Shown in pieces: positions 9,139-19,203 of a stretch of 64,000 nucleotides of DNA (its first letter is position 1; the number at the start of each line of letters is the position of its first letter). The DNA is from Vulcanococcus limneticus LL (GTDB lineage: Bacteria > Cyanobacteriota > Cyanobacteriia > PCC-6307 > Cyanobiaceae). The position numbers and the translations under genes were made by a program. The DNA is taken from assembly GCF_002252705.1 (NCBI RefSeq), contig NZ_NQLA01000008.1:1-64000 (forward strand). Direction: 5' to 3'. The notes beneath the pieces are model-generated. The model saw nothing but the letters and a program-made list of their open reading frames with translations. It ran no database searches and had not been told where the DNA came from.

Positions 9139-10869
9139 TTGAGCGCCAGCCCCTCCAGCACCCCTAGCGCCACGGACAGCGCGCCGGCCGCCAACGGCGG
9201 CCGGGCGATCGCCTTCGACTCGATCGCCGATGGACTGGCCGCGATCCGCAACGGCGAGATGGTGGTCGTCGTGGACGACGAGAACCGCGAGAACGAGGGC
9301 GACCTGATCTGCGCCGCCCAGTTCGCCACGCCCGAGCAGATCAACTTCATGGCCACCGAGGCCCGGGGCCTGATCTGCCTGGCGATGGAGGGGGAGCGGC
9401 TCGATGCCCTGGAGCTGCCGCTGATGGTGGCCCGCAACACCGATGAGAACCAGACCGCCTTCACCGTCAGCGTCGATGCGGGGCCGGAGAACGGTGTCTC
9501 CACCGGCATCTCCGCCGAGGATCGGGCCCGCACGATCCAGGTGGCGATCCATCCGGCCACCCAGCCGGCGGACCTGCGCCGCCCCGGCCACATCTTTCCG
9601 CTGCGGGCCCGGCCCGGCGGGGTGCTCAAGCGCGCCGGCCACACCGAGGCGGCCGTGGATCTCTCGCGCCTGGCGGGGCTGTATCCGGCCGGGGTGATCT
9701 GCGAGATCCAGAACGTGGACGGCTCGATGGCGCGGCTGCCCCAGCTGGTGGCCTACGCCCGCCGCCACGGCCTGCGGCTGATCAACATCGCCGATCTGAT
9801 CCGCTACCGGCTCGACACCGAGCGCTTCGTGCGGCGCCAGGCCGAGGCCGCCATGCCCAGCACCTTCGGGCAGTTCCGGGCCATCGGCTACCGCAACGAG
9901 CTCGACGGCAGCGAGCATGTCGCCATCGTCAAGGGCCATCCCGAAGCCGCCACGGGTCCGGTGCTGGTGCGGGTGCACAGCGAGTGCCTCACCGGCGACG
10001 CCTTCGGTTCGCTGCGCTGCGACTGCCGGCCCCAGCTGGAGGCCGCGCTGCGTATGGTCGAGGCCGCCGGCGAGGGGGTGGTGGTGTACCTGCGCCAGGA
10101 GGGGCGCGGCATCGGCCTGATCAACAAGCTGCGGGCCTACTCGCTCCAGGACGGCGGCCTCGACACGGTGGAGGCCAACGAACGGCTCGGCTTCCCCGCC
10201 GATCTGCGCAGCTATGGCGTGGGGGCCCAGATCCTCAGCGACCTGGGCGTGCAGCGGCTTCGGCTGATCACCAACAACCCGCGCAAGATCGCCGGTCTGG
10301 GCGGCTACGGCCTGCAGGTGGAGGACCGGGTGCCGTTGGTGATGGATCCCGGCCTGCACAACGCCGCCTACCTGCAGACCAAGCAGGCCAAGCTCGGCCA
10401 CCTGATGGATGGCCCCAGCAGCGACAGCTCCTGCGGCGACGCGGCACCGGGCCAGGCCGCCCTGAGCTGCCGGTTGGGTCCGGCGGCGGTGCTCGCCTGG
10501 CGATGGGGCGGCACGGGTGAGCTGGAACCCAGCCAGCTGACCGGCCACTGGCAGGAGCTGCGTTCCTGGGCGGCGGAGCAGGGCATGGAACTGGAGCTGG
10601 AGGAGCACCCGCGGGTGCTGGCGCTGCTCGATCAGCCCAGCCTGGCGGTGCTGTTGGTGGGAAGTTCCGAACCCGGGCTGGCGGAGGCCCTGCACCGCAT
10701 GGCCACCTGGCCCGGCACCGCCAGCGTGAGCCTGCTCCTTGCCCCCGACAGCCAGCGCACCACCCATCCCAGCAACACGCTGGAGGCCCAGCGTCGACCC
10801 CTGGTGGAACTCGCCGCCGAGCAGCCAACCCTGCGCATGGCACCGGGCACCTTGATCCGCTGGTGCTGA
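9139..10869 (+). CDS. ribBA: bifunctional DHBP synthase / GTP cyclohydrolase II
   Basis: This fusion feeds both branches of riboflavin synthesis. The RibB half makes 3,4-dihydroxy-2-butanone 4-phosphate and shows [12 protein letters not shown] and GHTEAAVDL. The RibA half opens GTP and shows the zinc-cysteine set [15 protein letters not shown] and RQEGRGIGL. About 120 extra residues follow the RibA domain, a C-terminal extension seen in cyanobacterial RibBA, of unclear role. The start is uncertain: GTG 9004 and ATG 9037 are in frame but overlap argC and its probable promoter; TTG 9139 is the choice that leaves room for divergent transcription, giving 576 residues. It converges on the cyclophilin gene. 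Confidence 0.93.
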   Translation: MSASPSSTPSATDSAPAANGGRAIAFDSIADGLAAIRNGEMVVVVDDENRENEGDLICAAQFATPEQINFMATEARGLICLAMEGERLDALELPLMVARNTDENQTAFTVSVDAGPENGVSTGISAEDRARTIQVAIHPATQPADLRRPGHIFPLRARPGGVLKRAGHTEAAVDLSRLAGLYPAGVICEIQNVDGSMARLPQLVAYARRHGLRLINIADLIRYRLDTERFVRRQAEAAMPSTFGQFRAIGYRNELDGSEHVAIVKGHPEAATGPVLVRVHSECLTGDAFGSLRCDCRPQLEAALRMVEAAGEGVVVYLRQEGRGIGLINKLRAYSLQDGGLDTVEANERLGFPADLRSYGVGAQILSDLGVQRLRLITNNPRKIAGLGGYGLQVEDRVPLVMDPGLHNAAYLQTKQAKLGHLMDGPSSDSSCGDAAPGQAALSCRLGPAAVLAWRWGGTGELEPSQLTGHWQELRSWAAEQGMELELEEHPRVLALLDQPSLAVLLVGSSEPGLAEALHRMATWPGTASVSLLLAPDSQRTTHPSNTLEAQRRPLVELAAEQPTLRMAPGTLIRWC

Positions 10870-10967
10870 CCGGGGGCTGGTGCTGAGCGGGGCAGGCCGG
10901 CCTTGAGCGGCACTGCCCTGGGCCCAGGCCATCCAAGCGGATCGACCCGGGCCTGGCTTTGAAGGGT

Positions 10968-11405
10968 TCAGCCTTCGATGGTGACCGTCTTGATGCGGGT
11001 GCCGGTCTTCAGGGCCAGCACCACATCCAGGTTGCCCGTGTGGCCGAACACGGTGTGCACGCCATCGAGGTGGGGCTGGGCCTCGTGGCAGATGTAGAAC
11101 TGCGAGCCGCCGGTATTGCGGCCGGCGTGGGCCATGGCCAGGGTGCCGGCCTGGTGCTTCTGAGCGTTGATCTCGCAGTCGATCTGGTAGCCGGGGCCGC
11201 CGGTGCCGGCCACGCCGCGGGCGCCTTCGCGGCTGTTGGGACAGCCGCCCTGGGCCATGAAGCCCGGGATCACGCGGTGGAAGGCCAGACCGTCGTAGAA
11301 GCCGTCCTTGGCCAGCTTCACGAAGTTGGCCACGGTGTTGGGGGCGTCGGCGTCAAACAGCTCCAGTTCGATGCGGCCGGCATCGGTGTCCATCACGGCC
11401 TTGGT
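10968..11405 (-). CDS. peptidyl-prolyl cis-trans isomerase, cyclophilin type
   Basis: A compact cytosolic cyclophilin of about 145 residues that accelerates prolyl isomerisation. Family motifs are [13 protein letters not shown] (active-site Arg, Phe, Met, Gln), [16 protein letters not shown] and the terminal [14 protein letters not shown]. No signal peptide is present. I prefer the GTG at 11405 (reading [11 protein letters not shown], as in related small cyclophilins); an in-frame codon at 11423 and ATG at 11393 are alternatives. It is convergent with ribBA and divergent from the MTA phosphorylase gene, about 155 bp away. Confidence 0.92.
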   Translation of the reverse strand, partial: TKAVMDTDAGRIELELFDADAPNTVANFVKLAKDGFYDGLAFHRVIPGFMAQGGCPNSREGARGVAGTGGPGYQIDCEINAQKHQAGTLAMAHAGRNTGGSQFYICHEAQPHLDGVHTVFGHTGNLDVVLALKTGTRIKTVTIEG

Positions 11406-11561
11406 CACAGCTGCGTCCTTCAAACGACCCCAAGTATGCGCGTCGCCCCGCGCTGGAGGGCAGCGCCCGCCGGCCCCTCGCCGGCTCAGGGGCGTTCAGC
11501 GGTGGTCCCTGTCCGGTAGAACGGAACCCAGCATTCGCGCGGTCGCCGCGCCCCCACGCCG

Positions 11562-12470
11562 ATGAGCTTCAGCCCCGGTCTCGACCTCACCCAGGCCCGC
11601 CTCGGGGTGCTCGGCGGCAGCGGGCTGTACGCCATGGAGGGGCTGGAGGACATCCAGGAGATCAGCCTCGACACCCCCTTCGGCCCGCCCTCCGACAGCC
11701 TGCGGCTCGGACGGCTCGGCGGCATGGAGGTGGTGTTCCTGGCGCGCCATGGCCGCCACCACAGCTTCACCCCTTCCGAGGTGCCCTATCGGGCCAACAT
11801 CTGGGCCCTGCGCTCCCTCGGCGTGCGCTGGATCCTCTCCCCCTCGGCGGTGGGCTCGCTGCAGCCGGAGGTGCGGCCGCTCGACATGGTGGTGCCCGAT
11901 CAGTTCATCGATCGCACCCACCAGCGTCCGCTCACCTTCTTCGGCGAGGGCGCGGTGGCCCACGTGGCCCTCGCCGATCCCTTCTGTCCCACCCTCAGCC
12001 GTCTGCTGGCGGATGTGGCCGACAGCCTGATGCCCGAAGGCCGCAGCCTGCACCGCGGTGGCACCTACCTGTGCATGGAGGGGCCGGCCTTCTCGACCCG
12101 GGCCGAGTCGACCATCTACCGCAGCTGGGGCTGTGCGGTGATCGGCATGACCAACCACACCGAGGCGCGACTGGCGCGGGAGGCGGAGATCGCCTACGCC
12201 ACCCTCGCCATGGCCACTGACTACGACTGCTGGCACACCGACCACGACAGCGTCAGCGTGGAGATGGTGATCGGCAATCTGCGCAGCAACGCCGAGCTGG
12301 CCCAGCAGATCGTGCGCACCACCGCCGAGCGGATCGCCGCCCAGAGGCCGGCCAGCAGCGCCCACTCGGCCCTGCGCGATGCCCTGATGACCCCCAAGGA
12401 TCAGGTGCCGGTGGAAACCCGCCGCAAGCTGGACCTGTTCACGGCCCCCTACTGGGGCGAACTGGGCTGA
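11562..12470 (+). CDS. mtnP: S-methyl-5'-thioadenosine phosphorylase
   Basis: This 302-residue enzyme phosphorolyses 5'-methylthioadenosine, a by-product of polyamine synthesis, to adenine and methylthioribose 1-phosphate. It belongs to the PNP/MTAP family II: GVLGGSGLY at the N-terminus, RHGRHHSFTPSEVPYRANIWAL (phosphate and substrate contacts), TYLCMEGPAFSTRAES, and IGMTNHTEARLAREAEI. The MTN context with the following ATDYDCWH supports MTA over inosine or guanosine as substrate, though family members can be promiscuous. It stands alone, converging with murQ 45 bp downstream. Confidence 0.92.
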   Translation: MSFSPGLDLTQARLGVLGGSGLYAMEGLEDIQEISLDTPFGPPSDSLRLGRLGGMEVVFLARHGRHHSFTPSEVPYRANIWALRSLGVRWILSPSAVGSLQPEVRPLDMVVPDQFIDRTHQRPLTFFGEGAVAHVALADPFCPTLSRLLADVADSLMPEGRSLHRGGTYLCMEGPAFSTRAESTIYRSWGCAVIGMTNHTEARLAREAEIAYATLAMATDYDCWHTDHDSVSVEMVIGNLRSNAELAQQIVRTTAERIAAQRPASSAHSALRDALMTPKDQVPVETRRKLDLFTAPYWGELG

Positions 12471-12515
12471 GGGCAACAGCTGGGGCGAACCAGCCGGTTC
12501 GCGCGTTCGTGCGCC

Positions 12516-13442
12516 TCAGAGCTCCAGAGCCCGCCGCAGCAGACCGCCGGACGCCTCCAGGCGCCGCCGGCCCTGTTCGGGCTCCAGGCCGGTGAGGGCC
12601 AGCAGCAGCGCCAGCTTCACCGAGCCACCGCTGCGCTCCAGCAGTTCTGCCCCCTGCTCCCGCTCCATCCCCGCCAGGTCGGCGAGGATGCGCAGGGCCC
12701 GGTCTTCGAGCTTGCTGTTGGTCACCGCCACGTCGACCATGCGGTTGGCGTAGACCTTGCCAAGGCGCACCATCACGCCGGTGGAAAGGATGTTGAGAGC
12801 CATCTTGGTGGCGGTGCCGGCCTTGAGACGCGTCGAGCCCGCCAGCAGCTCGGGGCCGGTGAGCAGCCGGATCTCGATGTCACTGGGCATGGGCACCTGC
12901 TCGGCGCTGACGCAGGCCATCGCCACCGTGAGCGCCCCGAGGGAGCGGGCGTAGGCCAGGCCGCCGTGGACGTAAGGGGTGGTGCCACCGGCGGCGATCC
13001 CCACCAGTGCATCGTCGCCAGAGAAGCCGCGGGCCTCCAGGTCGGCGCGGCCTCCATCGGCCAGATCCTCCAGGCCCTCGGAGCTGCGCAGCAGGGCGGG
13101 GGCACCCCCGGCCAGCACCCCCTGCACCAGCTCCGGCGGGGTGCAGAAGGTGGGCGGACACTCGGCCGCATCGAGCACCCCCAGGCGCCCGGAGGTGCCG
13201 GCCCCCAGGTAGAAGAGACGCCCCCCCTGGCGCAGCCGCTCGGCGATGGCATCGATGGCGGCGGTCAGGCCGGCGGCGGCACCGGCCAGGGCCTCCTGGG
13301 GTCGGCGGTCCTCCTCGATGAACAGATGCACCAGCTGGCTGGTGTCGAGCCGGTCGAGTTCGCTGCTGCGGGGGTTGGGCTGCTCGGTCAGCAGGTGGCC
13401 GCGGCTGGAGCCGCCGCCGGAGGAGAACGCGGACAGGCTCAC
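12516..13442 (-). CDS. murQ: N-acetylmuramic acid 6-phosphate etherase
   Basis: MurQ cleaves the lactyl ether of MurNAc-6-phosphate, giving GlcNAc-6-phosphate for wall recycling. The 308-residue protein has the SIS-domain signature LFYLGAGTSGRLGVLDAAECPPTF (shown partly; residues about 70-95), ALVGIAAGGTTPYVHG, and the diagnostic RLKAGTATKMALNILSTG block. Translation starts at GTG 13442, overlapping the DUF3110 stop by 4 bp (GTGA), so the two are translationally coupled. It would receive amino sugars freed by periplasmic amidases such as the one at 4.2 kb. Confidence 0.95.
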   Translation of the reverse strand: MSLSAFSSGGGSSRGHLLTEQPNPRSSELDRLDTSQLVHLFIEEDRRPQEALAGAAAGLTAAIDAIAERLRQGGRLFYLGAGTSGRLGVLDAAECPPTFCTPPELVQGVLAGGAPALLRSSEGLEDLADGGRADLEARGFSGDDALVGIAAGGTTPYVHGGLAYARSLGALTVAMACVSAEQVPMPSDIEIRLLTGPELLAGSTRLKAGTATKMALNILSTGVMVRLGKVYANRMVDVAVTNSKLEDRALRILADLAGMEREQGAELLERSGGSVKLALLLALTGLEPEQGRRRLEASGGLLRRALEL

Positions 13443-13888
13443 AGCAGGCCCTCAAGGCGGCGGCGGAAGTCCTCCAGCTCGGTATCGCCGCTGCTGATCG
13501 GGCCGTCCTGGGGCGCCGCGGCGGCGCCGCTCACCAGGGTGGCGCCGCCGGCCTGGGCCTCGCCGTCCTCCCGTTCCTCCCAGCCGGTGACGTCCATGTT
13601 CTTCTCGGGCGGCGCGATCAGCAGCCGCTCCTCCGGCGACTGGGGCAGGAAGCCGACCGGCACGAAGCGTGCCTCGTAACCCGCCTGGACGCAGAACTGC
13701 TCCATCTCCGCCCGGTCGAGGGCCTCCACCGTGGGTAGCGGGAAGTCCTGGGCCTCCAGAAGACCGGCGTAGCGCTCGGCGTCGTCGCGGTCTTCAAACA
13801 GAAGCACCACCGTGGTGCCGTTCAGTTCGAGCGAGTGGATTCCCTCGTTGTCGCTCCCGGCATCGAAGAGCAGGACATGCACCGGCAT
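13439..13888 (-). CDS. DUF3110 domain protein
   Basis: A soluble 149-residue cyanobacterial family protein. The N-terminal half matches DUF3110: VHVLLFDAGSDNEGIHSLEL, VVLLFEDRDDAERYAGLLEAQDFP and PTVEALDRAEMEQFC (about residues 1-80). The C-terminal half is variable and acidic, ending DTELEDFRRRLEGLL. ATG at 13888 was chosen because the upstream in-frame extension is not conserved in style. Function unknown. The gene overlaps murQ by 4 bp and follows the dnaJ gene by 90 bp on the same strand. Confidence 0.8.
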   Translation of the reverse strand: MPVHVLLFDAGSDNEGIHSLELNGTTVVLLFEDRDDAERYAGLLEAQDFPLPTVEALDRAEMEQFCVQAGYEARFVPVGFLPQSPEERLLIAPPEKNMDVTGWEEREDGEAQAGGATLVSGAAAAPQDGPISSGDTELEDFRRRLEGLL

Positions 13889-13978
13889 GGCGGAGGGCGA
13901 TGGAGGGCCCAGCCAGTGTCTCACCGATCGCCGATCTGTGTGGCGGCGATCGAGGGGAGAACGGCTGCGTGGCGGGGA

Positions 13979-14992
13979 TCAGGCCTGCTGCTCAGCCGCC
14001 AGCTGCTGCAGCCGGCCGTAGAGGGCCTCCTCCACCTCGCTGAGCTCGGCAGGCACCACCAGCCGGATCTCCACCAGCTGGTCGCCCCGCTCGCTGCCGC
14101 GCTCCAGACCCCGGCCCCGCAGCCGCAGCAGGCGGCCGCTGGAGGACCCCGGAGGCACCCGCAGCTGCACGGGCCCCTGCAGGGTGGGGACCACCGCCAG
14201 GCAGCCCAGGGCGCCATCGGCCGGTGCCAGCTCCAGCTGATAGAGCACCCGCAGACCATCGATGCGCAGCCCGTCCGGCGTGCGCACCCGCAACTGCAGG
14301 AAGTGGTCGCCGCCGCCGGGGGCCACGCCGGCCAGCCGCAGCCTCCAGCCGTCACCGGCGAGGGGCGGGGTCCAGACCTCGATCGCGGTGCCGTCCGCCA
14401 GCTCCAGTTCAACCCGTTCGCCGGCCAGGGCCTGCTCGGGACTGAGCTCCACCAGGGTCTCCTGATCCGTGGCGGCCACCACCGGCGGCGGCGCGGGAGC
14501 CGACGCGGTGACGGGGCCACCGGAGGACGCCTCGGCTGCTGGGCTGGTCCGGGTCTGGGCGGCTGCCGACTCCCCATAGCCCTGCGCCGCCACGTCGGGC
14601 TCCTCCGCGTCGGGCCCGTCCGAGCCGGCCCAACCACCGTCGGTGGGCCGCTGGGACCGGCGGCGGCGACCGAACAGTTCATCGAGGTAATCCTCGAAGG
14701 CGGGAAAGCCCGTGGCAAAGGGATCGAGGCCAGCGGCGGCGCCCTCCGGACCCGCCAACCCCTGCTCCCAGGCGGCCCGGCGCGCTGGATCGCTGAGCAC
14801 CGCATAGGCCGCGTTCACGGCCTTGAACCGCTCCTCGGCCACCGGGTCGTTGCCGTTGAGGTCGGGGTGCCAGCGGCGCGCCTGCTGGCGGAAGGCCCGC
14901 TTCAGGCTGCCGGCATCGGCGCCGGGCTCCAGGCCGAGCACGGCCCAGAGGTCAGGGGCCTCGATCGACGATGTTCCTGCCCGCATGGGCAT
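13979..14992 (-). CDS. dnaJ: J-domain co-chaperone (DnaJ family) partnered with DnaK
   Basis: This 337-residue protein has an N-terminal J domain (about 12-75) with the HPD motif in RRWHPDLNG. A long proline/alanine-rich linker follows, then a DnaJ C-terminal substrate-binding domain (about 170-330, ending with RLLRLRGRGL and REGDQL-like RGDQLVEI). The cysteine-rich zinc domain is missing, so it is a type II/CbpA-like J protein. Its ATG overlaps the dnaK stop (TGATG), implying translational coupling. This resembles the cyanobacterial dnaK3-dnaJ3 arrangement, in which the pair is thought to act at thylakoid or plasma membranes; that localisation is inferred from the family. Confidence 0.9.
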   Translation of the reverse strand: MPMRAGTSSIEAPDLWAVLGLEPGADAGSLKRAFRQQARRWHPDLNGNDPVAEERFKAVNAAYAVLSDPARRAAWEQGLAGPEGAAAGLDPFATGFPAFEDYLDELFGRRRRSQRPTDGGWAGSDGPDAEEPDVAAQGYGESAAAQTRTSPAAEASSGGPVTASAPAPPPVVAATDQETLVELSPEQALAGERVELELADGTAIEVWTPPLAGDGWRLRLAGVAPGGGDHFLQLRVRTPDGLRIDGLRVLYQLELAPADGALGCLAVVPTLQGPVQLRVPPGSSSGRLLRLRGRGLERGSERGDQLVEIRLVVPAELSEVEEALYGRLQQLAAEQQA

Positions 14993-17424
14993 CAGACCTC
15001 AGCCCAGGGATCGTCGTGCTGGCCGCCCTGCCGCGCCGGCTCTGGCACATAGCGGCGCTCCTCGTAGGAGCGACTCTCGTGGCCCTCGCCGGCGAACGGT
15101 TCGCGATCGTTGGACCCAGGGGCCGTCCGACGGGAGGCGCTCACCTGGCGGGGATCCGGCTCGCGCTCCCAGCGATCTTGGTCGGCCCAGCGATCGGGCT
15201 CAGGGTCCGGGCGTTCGCGCCCCCAGCTGCCGTTGCCGCGAGCCGGCTCAGCGGCGGGCCGATCCGCAGCAGAGCGGGCCGCATAGGCGCGATCGGGGGA
15301 GGAACGATCCGGGCGGCCCCAACCCGAGGGTTCCAGCTCGGGGCGCGCCCGGTCCGGGCGCTGCCGGTCCTGATCCGACCACTCCGGCCGATCCCAGGCC
15401 TGGCGGTCCCAGCTGGAGCCAGAGCGCTCGCGCTCATTGCGGGCCGCCGACCAGGAGGGCTCGGCCCAGGGGTCGCGGTAACGACCGCCGGTGCCGCCCC
15501 GATCCCAGTCGTCCCAGTCGTCATCGGCGAACAGCTCATCCTTGAGGGAGCCCAGGGTGTTCTTGAGGCCCTGGAGCGGGTTGCTCTCCACCTTGCGCTC
15601 GCTCGCCAGGCGGCGATTCAGTCCGTAGAGCGACTCCTGCAGCTGGCTCACCGCCAGGTCCAGTTCACCCAGGTCGCCGCCGTCGCGGCTGGCGGCGGCG
15701 AGCAGGTCCTGCACGTCGCGCACGGCGATCTCCACCGCCCGCTGCTGGCGCTCGGCCCCATAGGGCCCCAACTCCAGGGCGGCATCGCGCAGGCGGCGTT
15801 CGGCCTGGGCCACCAGGGTCTGGGCGCGGTTACGGCGGTCGATCTCGGCCCGTTTGCGCCGATCCTCCGTGGCCTTGCGCTCCGCCTCCTCGATCAGCGC
15901 CTTGATCTCGTCCTCGCTGAGGTTGGAGCCGCCCTGGATGCTCACGCTCTGCTGGCGTCCGGTGGTGCGGTCGGTGGCCGACACCTGCAGCAGCCCGTTG
16001 GCATCGATGTCGAACGACACCTGCACCTGGGGCACACCGCGCGGAGCCGGCGGAATGCCTGAGAGGCGGAAACGGCCCAGGCTCTTGTTGCCCTCGGCCA
16101 TCTGGCGTTCACCCTGCAGCACGTGGATCTCCACCGAGCTCTGATTGGCCTCGGAGGTGCTGAACACATCGCTCTTGCGCACCGGGATCGGCGTGTTGCG
16201 GGGGATCAGCACCTTCATCACCCCGCCGATCGTCTCCAGCCCGAGCGACAGGGGTGTGACGTCGTTGAGCATTAGATCCCGCAGCTCGCCGGTGAGGATG
16301 CCGGCCTGCACCGCCGCGCCGATCGCGACCACCTCATCGGGGTTCACCGACTGGCAGGGCTCGAGCGGGATCAGGGTGCGCACCATCTGCTGCACCATCG
16401 GCATGCGGGTGGAGCCGCCCACCAGCACCATGTCGTCGATGTCTTCAGCGGCCAGGCCCGAATCACGCAGGGCCCGCTGCACGGGGCGCAGCAGCCGATC
16501 GAGCAGGTCGGGGCAGAGGCTCTCGAAGCGGGAGCGCTCCAGGGTGGTCTCGATGTGGAGGGGGCCGGCATCGCCGGTGGCGATGAAGGGCAGGGAGATC
16601 GGCGTGCTGCTGACGCCCGAGAGCTCGATCTTGGCCTTCTCGGCCGCCTCGGTGAGCCGCTGCAGGGCCTGGCGGTCGCGGCGCAGATCGAGGCCGTGCT
16701 CGGCCTGGAAACCATCGGCAAGCCAGTCGACGATGCGGCGGTCCCAGTCGTTGCCGCCCAGCTGGGTGTCGCCGCTGGTGGCCTTGACGTCGAAGACGCC
16801 CTGGGCGATGCGCAGCACCGACACATCAAAGGTGCCGCCCCCCAGGTCGAACACCAGCACCCGCTTCACGGTGCTGCGATCGAAGCCGTAGGCCAGGGCC
16901 GCCGCCGTGGGTTCGTTGAGGATCCTCTCCACGGCAATCCCCGCCAGGCGGCCGGCGTCGCGGGTGGCCTGGCGTTGGGCATCGTTGAAGTAGGCGGGCA
17001 CGGTGATCACCGCCGCCTCCACCGGCTCGCCCAGGTAGGTGGCCGCGTCGTCCACCAGCTTGCGCAGGATGCTGGCCACCAGCTCCTCAGGCGCGTATTC
17101 GCGCTCGGTGGCGGGACAGACCGCGCGCACGTTGCCGGCGTCGTTGGCCCGCACCGTGTAGGGCACCGCCAGGCTGCCGTCGTCGAGCTCCTCCCACTGG
17201 CGCCCCAGGAAGCGCTTGAGGTTGGCGAAGGTGTTGCGTGGGTTGAGCACCAGCTGGCGCCGGGCCAGCTGGCCCACCAGCAGCTCCTGCTCCTTGCTGA
17301 AACCCACCACCGAGGGGGTGGTGCGCCCGCCCTCGGTATTGGCGATCACCTGGGGCCGGCCGCCCTCCAGCACCGCCACCACCGAGTTGGTGGTGCCCAG
17401 GTCGATGCCGACGATCCGCCCCAT
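14992..17424 (-). CDS. dnaK: Hsp70 chaperone with extended C-terminal tail (DnaK3-like)
   Basis: At 810 residues this Hsp70 is about 170 longer than canonical DnaK. The ATPase domain shows [26 protein letters not shown] and [12 protein letters not shown]. The substrate-binding domain follows to about residue 600. The last 180 or so residues are a hydrophilic, disordered tail rich in Asp, Arg, Trp and Pro (repeated DRW, DRP and DPWAE-type stretches, ending DDPWAEV) with no EEVD-like terminus. Long tails and an adjacent dnaJ are features of cyanobacterial DnaK3, an essential, membrane-associated paralogue. Other DnaK paralogues presumably lie elsewhere. It is the first gene of dnaK-dnaJ, immediately downstream of tRNA-Ser and its terminator. 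Confidence 0.93.
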   Translation of the reverse strand: MGRIVGIDLGTTNSVVAVLEGGRPQVIANTEGGRTTPSVVGFSKEQELLVGQLARRQLVLNPRNTFANLKRFLGRQWEELDDGSLAVPYTVRANDAGNVRAVCPATEREYAPEELVASILRKLVDDAATYLGEPVEAAVITVPAYFNDAQRQATRDAGRLAGIAVERILNEPTAAALAYGFDRSTVKRVLVFDLGGGTFDVSVLRIAQGVFDVKATSGDTQLGGNDWDRRIVDWLADGFQAEHGLDLRRDRQALQRLTEAAEKAKIELSGVSSTPISLPFIATGDAGPLHIETTLERSRFESLCPDLLDRLLRPVQRALRDSGLAAEDIDDMVLVGGSTRMPMVQQMVRTLIPLEPCQSVNPDEVVAIGAAVQAGILTGELRDLMLNDVTPLSLGLETIGGVMKVLIPRNTPIPVRKSDVFSTSEANQSSVEIHVLQGERQMAEGNKSLGRFRLSGIPPAPRGVPQVQVSFDIDANGLLQVSATDRTTGRQQSVSIQGGSNLSEDEIKALIEEAERKATEDRRKRAEIDRRNRAQTLVAQAERRLRDAALELGPYGAERQQRAVEIAVRDVQDLLAAASRDGGDLGELDLAVSQLQESLYGLNRRLASERKVESNPLQGLKNTLGSLKDELFADDDWDDWDRGGTGGRYRDPWAEPSWSAARNERERSGSSWDRQAWDRPEWSDQDRQRPDRARPELEPSGWGRPDRSSPDRAYAARSAADRPAAEPARGNGSWGRERPDPEPDRWADQDRWEREPDPRQVSASRRTAPGSNDREPFAGEGHESRSYEERRYVPEPARQGGQHDDPWAEV

Positions 17425-17610
17425 GGATCCCTGAATGGAAGACCCAAACTAACGGTCCCGCCGCCGAACTCCAGGCCTGGGGTCCCAAGCGCGGCCACGG
17501 CGGCGGAAATCAGCAGCTGCGCGGCTCCATCCAGGGCCCCTAAAGAGCCCCGGCGCCGTTATCCGCTGCCTGCCCCCAGCAGGGCAGACCGGCCAACACA
17601 ACCAGCCAAC

Positions 17611-17632
17611 AAAAAAGCCGCCCGGAGGCGGC
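17611..17632 (-). terminator. rho-independent terminator of tRNA-Ser(GGA)
   Basis: On the minus strand GCCGCC-TCCG-GGCGGC forms a 6-bp perfect stem with a tetraloop, followed directly by TTTTTT, 10 bp after the tRNA 3' end. It insulates dnaK from the tRNA transcript. Confidence 0.8.
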
Positions 17633-17641
17633 TCTTTGAAA

Positions 17642-17728
17642 CGGAGAGGGAGGGATTCGAACCCTCGATAGAGTTGCCCCTATACAGCATTTCCAGTGCT
17701 GCGCCTTCGACCACTCGGCCACCTCTCC
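17642..17728 (-). tRNA. tRNA-Ser(GGA)
   Basis: An 87-nt tRNA on the minus strand. The acceptor stem GGAGAGG pairs with CCTCTCC. The anticodon stem-loop is CAGCA-CTGGAAA-TGCTG with anticodon GGA, a long variable arm is present (type II, as expected for serine), and the T-arm carries GGTTCGAATCC. No CCA is encoded. A terminator follows. Confidence 0.95.
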
Positions 17729-17828
17729 GCGAGGGGCAATGCACAGACCAACGGAAACTCCGTTGATGTCTGCGGTGGGGCAACGGTGAGAATGTAGCAG
17801 TCGCCCCCTCCCGCACCGCCCGCCGGCC

Positions 17829-18224
17829 ATGCCGTTCAGCAGCCCCCCTTCGAGCGCACGCCGCAGCCATCCGATCACGGTGCACTGGCGCCAGGAGGCG
17901 CGCACGATCCGCCTGGACGTGCCCGAGGGCGAGTACATCCTGCGCAGCTTCGAGCAGCAGGGGGAACCGCTCCCCTTCAGCTGCCGCAACGGCTGCTGCA
18001 CAGCCTGTGCCGTGCGGGTGATCGCCGGCGAAATCGACCAGCGGGAATCCCTGGGCCTGTCGCGGGAGGTGCGTCGCAAGGGCTATGGCTTGCTGTGCGT
18101 GGCCCGGGCCCTCGGCCCCCTGGAGGTGGAGACCCAGGATGAGGACGAGGTCTACGAGCTGCAGTTCGGGCGTCACTTCGGCCGTGGCAAGGTGCGTCCC
18201 GGCCTGCCCCTCGACGAAGAATGA
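17829..18224 (+). CDS. plant-type [2Fe-2S] ferredoxin
   Basis: A 131-residue soluble electron carrier. Cluster ligands are visible as CRNGCCTAC (C-x4-C-x2-C) and a fourth cysteine in YGLLCVARALG. It is longer than photosynthetic PetF, with about 15 extra N-terminal residues and a basic C-terminal tail (FGRGKVRPGLPLDEE), so it is likely a specialised ferredoxin rather than the main photosystem I acceptor. Its stop overlaps the start of the inositol monophosphatase-family gene by 4 bp (ATGA), so they are co-translated. Confidence 0.88.
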   Translation: MPFSSPPSSARRSHPITVHWRQEARTIRLDVPEGEYILRSFEQQGEPLPFSCRNGCCTACAVRVIAGEIDQRESLGLSREVRRKGYGLLCVARALGPLEVETQDEDEVYELQFGRHFGRGKVRPGLPLDEE

Positions 18225-19135
18225 GCCTGAGCGCCAGCTTTCCCCCGCGCCTCAGCGACGCGGCCCGCGCGGGATCGGGCCTGCCGGATGGCGAGCTGGA
18301 ACGGCTGGCCGGGGTCGCTCGCCGCGCGGCCGAGGCGGGCGCATCTGAACTGCGGCGGCATTTCGGCCAGCTGGAGCAGATCCGGGAGAAGGGCCGCGCC
18401 GGCGATCTGGTGACCGAAGCCGACGTGGCCGCTGAGCGGGCCGTGCTGGCGGTGCTGGCGGCCGAGACACCGGACCTGGGCGTGCTGGCCGAAGAAAGCG
18501 GCCGCCGGACCGGACGCTCGGAGCTGGAGTGGTGCGTCGATCCGCTCGATGGCACCACCAATTACGCCCACCGCTATCCCTTCTTCGGCACCTCGATCGG
18601 GCTCACCTGGCGCGGGCAGCCACTGCTGGGGGCCCTGGCGGTGCCGGCCCTGGAGCAGCTCTACTGGGCAGCGCCGGGCCTGGGGGCCTGGTGCAACGAG
18701 GCCCTGATCCAGGTAAGCGGCTGTGGGTCGCTGGCGGAATCGCTGCTGGTGACGGGCTTTGCCTACGACCGCCACACCCGCCTCGACAACAACTACGCCG
18801 AGTTCGCCTACTTCACCCACCGCACCCGCGGGGTGCGCCGCGGCGGTGCGGCGGCGGTGGACCTGGCCTTCGTGGCGGCGGGCCGGCTCGATGGCTACTG
18901 GGAGCGGGGGCTCTCCCCCTGGGATCTGGCCGCCGGCGTGGCCCTGGTGGAGCAGGCAGGCGGGGTGGTGTGCGCCTACGACGGCGGCCCGGCCGAGCTG
19001 GGTGCCGGCCGCCTGATCGCCTGCACCCCCGACCTGCGCCAGGCCCTGATCGAGGGCCTGGCGGCCTGCCATCCCCTGAGTGGCGCCAGCTTCGGGGCTC
19101 CGGAGCTGGATGGCGCACAGCCAGAGCGGGGCTGA
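18221..19135 (+). CDS. inositol monophosphatase family protein
   Basis: A 304-residue metal-dependent phosphatase of the IMPase/SuhB/CysQ superfamily. Metal-site motifs are EESGRRTG (Glu of site 1), WCVDPLDGTTNYAH, and SPWDLAAGVALVEQAGG. Such enzymes may hydrolyse inositol phosphate, histidinol phosphate or 3'-phosphoadenosine phosphate; the motifs do not separate these. It overlaps the ferredoxin gene by 4 bp and lies 68 bp upstream of hisZ. Proximity to hisZ makes a histidinol-phosphatase role (HisN type) worth considering, but this is only contextual. Confidence 0.88.
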   Translation: MSLSASFPPRLSDAARAGSGLPDGELERLAGVARRAAEAGASELRRHFGQLEQIREKGRAGDLVTEADVAAERAVLAVLAAETPDLGVLAEESGRRTGRSELEWCVDPLDGTTNYAHRYPFFGTSIGLTWRGQPLLGALAVPALEQLYWAAPGLGAWCNEALIQVSGCGSLAESLLVTGFAYDRHTRLDNNYAEFAYFTHRTRGVRRGGAAAVDLAFVAAGRLDGYWERGLSPWDLAAGVALVEQAGGVVCAYDGGPAELGAGRLIACTPDLRQALIEGLAACHPLSGASFGAPELDGAQPERG

Positions 19136-19203
19136 GCCTGCGAGCCGTGCCCATGGGGCCGATCCATAGGATCGAGCCCGATCTCCGTCCCCCCCCCGTC
19201 CCC

